Assembly: GCA_015501595.1 (NCBI GenBank)
Contig: JADNRX010000185.1
Coordinates: 1 to 64,000 of the forward strand
Direction of reading: 5' to 3'
DNA from: Hymenopellis radicata
Lineage: Eukaryota; Basidiomycota; Agaricomycetes; Agaricales; Physalacriaceae
DNA length: 64,000 nucleotides
The position numbers and the translations under genes are program-made. Below the pieces are notes generated by a model. That model saw only the letters and a list, made by a program, of their open reading frames with translations, had not been told where the DNA came from and did not search any database. Shown here one piece after another: positions 58,502 to 64,000 of the stretch; the first letter of the stretch is position 1; each line of letters opens with the position of its first letter.

Positions 58502-60052
58502 CTATGATAACGCTGAGATAAGCGGGTGGCGAAGAACAGAAAGACTTACATGACCTGCAGAACGTGACTCAGCGACACGCAGAAGGAAGTTCCGAATCCG
58601 AGCTAATATGTCGTAGTCCTCGCTGTCCTCAAAGCCGCACTCGTGAAGATCAAGACTTCTCAGTGACGGAAATAGTACCACACCGCTCTCCAATCCACCC
58701 ACAGCGAGACCTTTGAGAAACTCGCAAGTGACTTCTTCATCCTTCAGCTCAAATTCTTCAACCCCAGACATGGGATGAAGAAAGTTGAGCAATGCTTGAG
58801 TCCCCCCCATATAATCGGGATCCCTTGAAGACCCTCCCATAGAACAGGTGATGCGGAGAGTCGAAATTCGATGGAAGTCAGGATGTGGAACCAGGGCCGT
58901 GAAAGACAGGGCACGATCACTGTCAAAGATCAGAGTAAGGTCACGAATGGCTGGAGTCCGGAACAAATGAAGAAACTGTTCAATTTGTTTTGGGCTGTAG
59001 ACGTATTGGATAACCTTAAGACGCTCCAGTGCGGGAAGAATTATCGAATGGGGCCGAAGGGTATAAAAAGCGGGAGTCAGGTCATGGAAGGTCACCGTGA
59101 AGTCTTCTACACCGATTGACTGCCGAAGAATGGGAAGAAGAGCAGGGTCCAGTGCAAAGCAATCACAAGAGAGCTTTAACACCTTTTTCCAAGGAAGTTG
59201 CTTGAATCGCCGGATATCACCAGCAAATGAGTGGTGGAAGATGACAGCACTGATGGTCTGGACATCCTTGAATGTGTCAACATCGACGTCTCCTTCCCCA
59301 TACACACACGGCTGGCGTCGGATACCAAGCTCCTGCAATGCCGGAAATTGACATCCTGACAAGGACTGCAACGATATGGTGGGAATACAGGAGTTAAGAA
59401 TGCGCCAGCGCGTCGTGGTTTCTTTTAAGAGATGGGTCAAAGGGTGGTTGGCAATGCCCTCCACACCGCTTGCAATATTAACGCAAAGGTCCAGCTTGGC
59501 GGACCTTTCTAAGAGCAGCGAGCCCATAAAAGCGCATTGTCGTGAGGAGAATTGCGTGTATCTTGAGAAATCAAGATACATTACAGACCACAAGCGTGGA
59601 AGGGAGAGGGTAATATCTCGCCACCTGCGAGAGACGTGAGATATGTTCCAGGGGTGGCTTAAAGGCGAGAGACTATCAAGCCGTGCGCCATGAAGTTTGT
59701 GCCATTCACCATTACGGTGGTCTACGGTCGGAGCACAGGAAAGGAATATTTCGACGAGAATGTCTTGGGGGAGGGATCGCATGGGGTGAAGAATGATCTT
59801 CGCGGCAGCATTCTTACGGGATGTCACCGCGATAAGTGCAGACAGTGTCTCTTGGGCCTTTATGAGCTGGGACTGTAGGAATTGGATCTCTTCAGACGAT
59901 TTCTGAATGATTTCACGCAGGCCAGCAACGTCGGATTCGTGAGGTGGAGTGTTCACGGAGAGAAGCTCAAAGTCGAGAGGAGATGGGGTCGTTGAGCGCG
60001 GGAGTGCATACTCAGAGAGCATGCCACAGGTAGGACAAAAGGATGGTGACAT
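58502..60052 (-). CDS. F-box protein, paralogue 2
   Basis: Single exon of 516 codons from ATG 60052: MSPSFCPTCGMLSEYALPRS. A CxxCGM motif at residues 6-11 is shared with paralogue 1. A coiled coil follows (VAGLREIIQKSSEEIQFLQS...), then the F-box HPMRSLPQDILVEIFLSCAP at about residue 90, NISHVSRRWRDITLSLPRLW, and a long LRR-like region (FPALQELGIRRQP, LERLKVIQYVYS, VEEFELKDEEV, SLRSLDLHECGF). Frame fully open and consistent. Likely SCF substrate receptor, target unknown. Roughly 40-50 percent similar by eye to 44344-45609 across the N-terminal two thirds. Confidence 0.88.
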   Translation of the reverse strand: MSPSFCPTCGMLSEYALPRSTTPSPLDFELLSVNTPPHESDVAGLREIIQKSSEEIQFLQSQLIKAQETLSALIAVTSRKNAAAKIILHPMRSLPQDILVEIFLSCAPTVDHRNGEWHKLHGARLDSLSPLSHPWNISHVSRRWRDITLSLPRLWSVMYLDFSRYTQFSSRQCAFMGSLLLERSAKLDLCVNIASGVEGIANHPLTHLLKETTTRWRILNSCIPTISLQSLSGCQFPALQELGIRRQPCVYGEGDVDVDTFKDVQTISAVIFHHSFAGDIRRFKQLPWKKVLKLSCDCFALDPALLPILRQSIGVEDFTVTFHDLTPAFYTLRPHSIILPALERLKVIQYVYSPKQIEQFLHLFRTPAIRDLTLIFDSDRALSFTALVPHPDFHRISTLRITCSMGGSSRDPDYMGGTQALLNFLHPMSGVEEFELKDEEVTCEFLKGLAVGGLESGVVLFPSLRSLDLHECGFEDSEDYDILARIRNFLLRVAESRSAGHVSLSVLRHPLISALS

Positions 60053-60370
60053 TCTGGCTGTAAAAAAGCGTGCAATTGACGGACAAGCAGCCCAATTTGC
60101 GTGAATCAGATGTGGAATGCGATGTCAACGACTTGATCAAGGCGCTGAGATATCATCAGATTTCGCTTCAAGTTGGTGCACGTTATGAAGTGTCAAGGCT
60201 TACCTGAGGCCACTACCCGTCTGATTCTAAAATAGCTGAGGACTGTCAACTACAGTCTGCTAGGCACTCTCAGTTCTCTCAAGGGAGACAATGAACATGG
60301 ACGTGTTGGGGAAAGCTATGCCACGTGGGCGATCGATTGGATCACTTCGAATGTGTATTCCGAAGACTCT

Positions 60371-60507
60371 ACAGAAGCTACACGATGAACACCGAATGCG
60401 GTTCTGTACAAAGAATTCCTCTTGCCCGTGGGTCTACGGATTGACCAAAGCCACACCGCCATCGACTCTCAGAATCACTCCATTCGTATAAGCCGTCGAT
60501 GCCAAAC
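60371..60507 (-). pseudogene. Fragment of the SDR 3' end
   Basis: The reverse complement reads TTGGCATCGACGGCTTATAC..., encoding LAST-AYTNGVILRVDGGVALVNP and stop. It then continues into the 3' flank in parallel with 47278-47400 of the SDR gene. Only the last ~25 codons and ~60 bp of 3' flank exist here. It retains the 13 bases missing from the gene at 46248. Confidence 0.85.
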
Positions 60508-60757
60508 TTTACATGGCAGTGAGGTCGCGCCAATCTGAAAGTAAGACAAGTTGGGTGTCCAGTCCAGTATATCGGAAAAGCTGCCAGAAGAACGAATGGT
60601 CTAGAAGGTGGACCACAGGACTTCACGTCTGCGCTTTGTGTGCATGCTTTTGACGTTTATGAACGTGATCGTTCTTCATGTGTGATAATAATCTCGGTTC
60701 CGTCACTTCAACTTCCGTGTTCGAATCATCAAACTGGTGCGCCACACAAATAATCAT

Positions 60758-61642
60758 CAACCATGTGATTCACAGTTTATTGACTATCGGCTGCATCTTG
60801 CTAAGCCATCCCGACGCGACCATTCTCCCTGTGTCTTTGCTCACGATCTACGAAATACAAAATCAGTTGCGAGAACGCGTAGTATTCATGATGACCGACG
60901 CACCTCACATTTAGCCGACATAATTCGGCCGCCCATAGTTATAGATGTGCTGATAATGCGTAGACGCGTGCCTCTAAGAGAAGATATCTCAGATTCCTAT
61001 CTTCCCATGATGATAGTGAGTAAGACGCACGTCGATGCGGGAGAATGAAACATTAGGTTCATGCTCTGAGTGACACCGACCCCATTCGTCCCCTGCACGA
61101 GTCCCAGGACCACCAGAGGCGTGCTACAACAGCTGGAATAGAAAAGGCCTCGTGATGCGATAGTAAAAACGAGGGGGGGACAAAACCTACTTGTCAATAA
61201 GGTACGCGGCACATGCGCCGTGCAACATGCCGGCTCCGTTCAGCATGTCTACCAGAAACCTGCAATCAGCATAAGGAAGAGAAGACAAGGAAGGATAACA
61301 CCAACTCTTATTCACAAGCACCTCCGCAATCGTCGTCGCCTGCAACCGCCCATGCTGCTCGACACTCCGATCCACACGAATATCGACAAACTTGACCGCG
61401 CGTCCCGTCGTGAACCCGAAGGCGTCTTCGCCGCCCACGCCATACGCGAGGAAGGTGTTGTTCGTGAGGCGCTTGATGTCGTCGGATACGTTCCCGGCGG
61501 TCGTGGACGTGAGATCGTCGCCATAATCGGGAAGAGAGGCGGGGTCTACCCAAACAGCAGCGGACGATGAGTTGGGTTGAGCTATGGGGTGAATCTCCGC
61601 GAAGGGCTGCAAGTGGGCAGACAGCTCTTTCGGATTAGACAT
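60758..61642 (-). CDS. Hotdog-fold thioesterase domain protein
   Basis: Exons on the minus strand: 61642-61306, 61259-61191, 61132-61031, 60973-60904 and 60847-60758; all four GT-AG introns keep the frame. The product is about 224 residues. The N-terminal ~110 residues are variable (MSNPKELSAHLQPFAEIHPI...), with GRAVKFVDIRVDRS and AEVLVNKRFLVDMLNGAGML. The hallmark follows: GMLHGACAAYLIDN, the HGG-like loop and helix of the acyl-CoA thioesterase 13/PaaI family. Next are VGVTQSMNLMFHSPASTGTR, LRIISTSITMGGRIMSAKCE and GRMVASGWLSKMQP. The A in HGA replaces the commoner HGG. It probably hydrolyses acyl-CoA thioesters; exact substrate unknown. Complete and intact as joined. Confidence 0.85.
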
Positions 61643-62282
61643 GGCAAGGAAGTGAAAAGCGGACGGCCAATGGGTAGTTCAATTTAAACCATCCTACCCT
61701 GCCCTCCCGCGTTCGTGTTATGATGGCACTATTTCTAGCAGACTGAGACTGAGATATCTATAGGTTCCCAGGTGTAGAGCATGGTACAGTCGCCGTGTGA
61801 CGTTTGATCATCCTGCACCATATCATAAAAGTGGAATGAGCACTGTTCGCAGAGATGTCGACGTCGGATCAGAGACGTTTCTGCATTAGACATCGCCCGT
61901 GACAAAGAGCAATTGAATTCGTGTCTGCAGACAGCAGATTTCCTAGTGAAATCATGGCTTCCTGTGGTGTCTCGGTGTCTTGTATAATAGTCAACTTGGG
62001 TTCATGAAAGAGACTCTGCCACAAACAGCTGGAAACGTAACGAAATCGGAGCAGCCGATACCGTCGAGATGTTGACGTGCTGCGTTTGTGACATTGAGAT
62101 GGCGGCGCTAGGGCGGTTGGATTTCCGTCTTATAATGTCGTTTTCCTCTCCTGTTCAATCGGATTGCAACCGCAAGTGATGCTCACTACGTCGTATGTAT
62201 TACCACATTGATTAGTACACAAGGTCCGACTCCCAAGATGATCTCCGAATCAGGAGTCGTGAGGATCCTGTTTGACCGAGTC
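61643..62282. other. Intergenic, no gene seen
   Basis: Upstream region of the thioesterase gene and probable 3' region of the membrane protein gene. Confidence 0.4.
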
Positions 62283-63872
62283 CTACGCAATCCTTAGACG
62301 CAGAACGCAGTCGAAGAAAATGGATACGTACGGTATACCAGCGAGAACTGCCTTGGTCATTCTGCTCAACGTCCTCCTCCTCATCGACGGTTCTTGGGAC
62401 GTTGATGTCGATAGTATCCTGGAGTTTGATGACGTCTGTTCCGGTTGTTCTCTATTTTCCCAGTGAGCATACGAGGAAGAGATGTACCTGGAACGTACAG
62501 ATATCGTCACATCGTCCCGCCTCCATCGAACGGTTGTAACGAGATCAATGCTCTGTCCATTTGCACTGGTGACAGCTCGTCGAAGTTCTGCTCGACAATT
62601 CAACTTCACGGGATGTTCATTGCAGACCGAAGATACCGATGAATACGAGTACATACCGTGTACATCATCGAGAATGCTTCTAACAATGGTGTCTAATGCT
62701 TTTAGTTCGAGACGACGACGAGCGGCACCGAAGACCAACCGAACAATGGCACATAAAGACGTACGGTCCCAAAGTCTGCCCAGTGAACCCAGCGCTCAGC
62801 GACGCAGTGACAAGAGGAGGAAACGCCGATTGTAGGGTGACCCATATGAGCCGACTGACGAGGTTCTCGGTAGCTTTTGAAACGAGACCACTCTTGGCGC
62901 GAACGAGATAGTACATGGCTATGATACATACCAGTCAGTCTGTGCACGAAGGAAACCCGGGCGAGAACTGAACATACAAAATATCGTGATGAGTCCATCT
63001 GTCGCGACCGAAGCGGCTGGAAACATTCGCGAGGCGTTGATGAACTGTTGTGAGCTCCGAATCAGTGGCCGTTGAAGTTGGATGAAATAAGACTTACAGA
63101 ATCACTCTTAGCCGAGAAATCGGTGGGCATGCTCAGTGTCTGTCGGCGTTCATGAGCATATGGATATGAAAGGAAGATGAAGTATGTAGTACAATCCAGA
63201 CAGAAGCGCCCAGGCTGAGGGCACAGCAAGCAACAACCGGAACCAGGAAGAAGTAATTGTGGTGACTCAAGTGAAAGGCGCGGTTTATGAAGAAAATCTG
63301 CACAGCGATTGTGACCAGCACGGAAGAAAGGCTAGCTGGGGTTCAATTCAGCGACTATCACAGTCAGGTAAGCAATGACGTTTACTGATTTTGGTGTCGG
63401 GCTCCATCTGTGTGAGCTGGAAGAAGTTGCCCCAGTCGACGACATGGCGTTTCCACTGAAAGCAGATTAGGGCAAGGAGAAAGGACACGGTCAATGCTCC
63501 TTACCAGTGACAAGATGATTTGAACAATCTTGAAGATGGTCAGCAAAACCACGATAGCGACGTGAGCTTGAAGATGGAGAGGATCTGAAGCTCCGAATGC
63601 GGAGTAGTAGTTTACCACTTGACAGGTAAACACACCCTTCGGGTAATGAGATCCCAAAATTCCTGCCGAACAAAGTAGGCAGGCTTACGAAGAGAAACTG
63701 CGCGATCATACCTCCAAAGAGGTAGGGTGCCAAGAACTTGGTGGGATTCGCGAGGTAGGAGGCCTCGAGCCTATCTAATGAAATTCAAATTAGAGGTCGT
63801 AAAGGAACAGAGATGCCTTGCGCGCCACTCACTAGGAACATAACTTTCGTTGAACAGCGCGGCGTACACCAT
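62283..63872 (-). CDS. DUF6534-like integral membrane protein
   Basis: Start ATG 63872 (MVYAALFNESYVP), joined to RLEASYLANPTKFLAPYLFG and GMIAQFLF. Subsequent exons: SHYPKGVFTCQVVNYYSAFG; ASDPLHLQAHVAIVVLLTIF; FQLTQMEPDTKIS; LVTIAVQIFFINRAFHLSHH with VPVVACCALSLGASVWIVL; QFINASRMFPAASVATDGLI; and LVRAKSGLVSKATENLVSRL followed by WVTLQSAFPPLVTASLSAGF. The order (aromatic N-terminal helix, FF-hydrophobic-NRAF, SVATD-I, ...SGL..ATE.LVSRLI) follows the Agaricomycete DUF6534 family of about seven helices. The C-terminal exon(s) between 62283 and 62850 are uncertain. Function unknown; the plasma membrane is a guess. Confidence 0.55.
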
Positions 63873-64000
63873 ATTTACGTTGGAGGAGGTGGGCAACCGA
63901 CGCTTCGCCGTCCATGCCACCTATAAGTATCGAGGATTTACGGCAAGCGACCAAAAGGTTGTTTAAATGTCGTGCATCTGCTCCGCCGGCCAACTACTGA

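Noticed and set aside
1..64000. CRISPR arrays, bacterial operons, origins or riboswitches
   Set aside because: No spaced short repeats, Shine-Dalgarno spacing or known riboswitch folds; intron-rich genes show the DNA is eukaryotic.

Overview
The window is nuclear DNA of a filamentous basidiomycete, most likely an Agaricomycete. The evidence is: genes broken by many 45-60 bp GT-AG introns; F-box proteins with the motif PxDIL(V/A)EIF; a fungal HNH-nuclease protein; membrane proteins of Agaricomycete-expanded families; several Zn2Cys6 zinc-cluster proteins; and short interstitial TTAGGG-like stretches. Nothing in it is bacterial. There are no operons and no CRISPR. Coding calls were made by reading both strands, joining exons by eye and comparing with remembered protein families; no database search was possible.

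Layout. 0-6.7 kb: a 366 bp TIR element, two convergent kinase-like genes (one with catalytic motifs, one a pseudokinase) and a small charged protein. 8.6-10.9 kb: a decayed F-box gene and an SDR relic whose two pieces point towards each other. 11.86-16.93 kb: a 5 kb array of six head-to-tail ~840 bp units, each with 21 bp terminal inverted repeats. 16.9-22.2 kb: the housekeeping pair RPS0 (uS2) and V-ATPase subunit E, transcribed divergently and flanked by two diverged inverted copies of an unrecognised repetitive gene. 22.2-31.9 kb: two related genes with a C-terminal zinc cluster on a segmental duplication, enclosing a multi-pass membrane protein and a complete Zn2Cys6/fungal_trans transcription factor. 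31.9-38.3 kb: gene-poor, with a secreted cupredoxin and a 588 bp TIR element. 38.4-51.3 kb: glycerol-3-phosphate acyltransferase, a 2OG-Fe(II) oxygenase relic, an F-box protein, an SDR, an HNH protein and a TP-rich protein. 52.3-52.7 kb: a TIR element carrying telomere-like repeats. 53.0-56.4 kb: aminopeptidase P with a long disordered N-terminal extension. 58.5-64 kb: a second F-box paralogue, an SDR fragment, a hotdog thioesterase and a DUF6534-like membrane protein.

No single pathway unites the genes. The clearest themes are recent duplication and decay: paired F-box, SDR, zinc-cluster and kinase-like genes, each with one better and one worse copy, plus at least four separate short TIR elements and one tandem TIR array. 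A second theme is technical. Several otherwise conserved genes carry isolated one-base frame breaks, including an apparent phase conflict in essential V-ATPase subunit E, so some of the 'pseudogenes' may be consensus errors.
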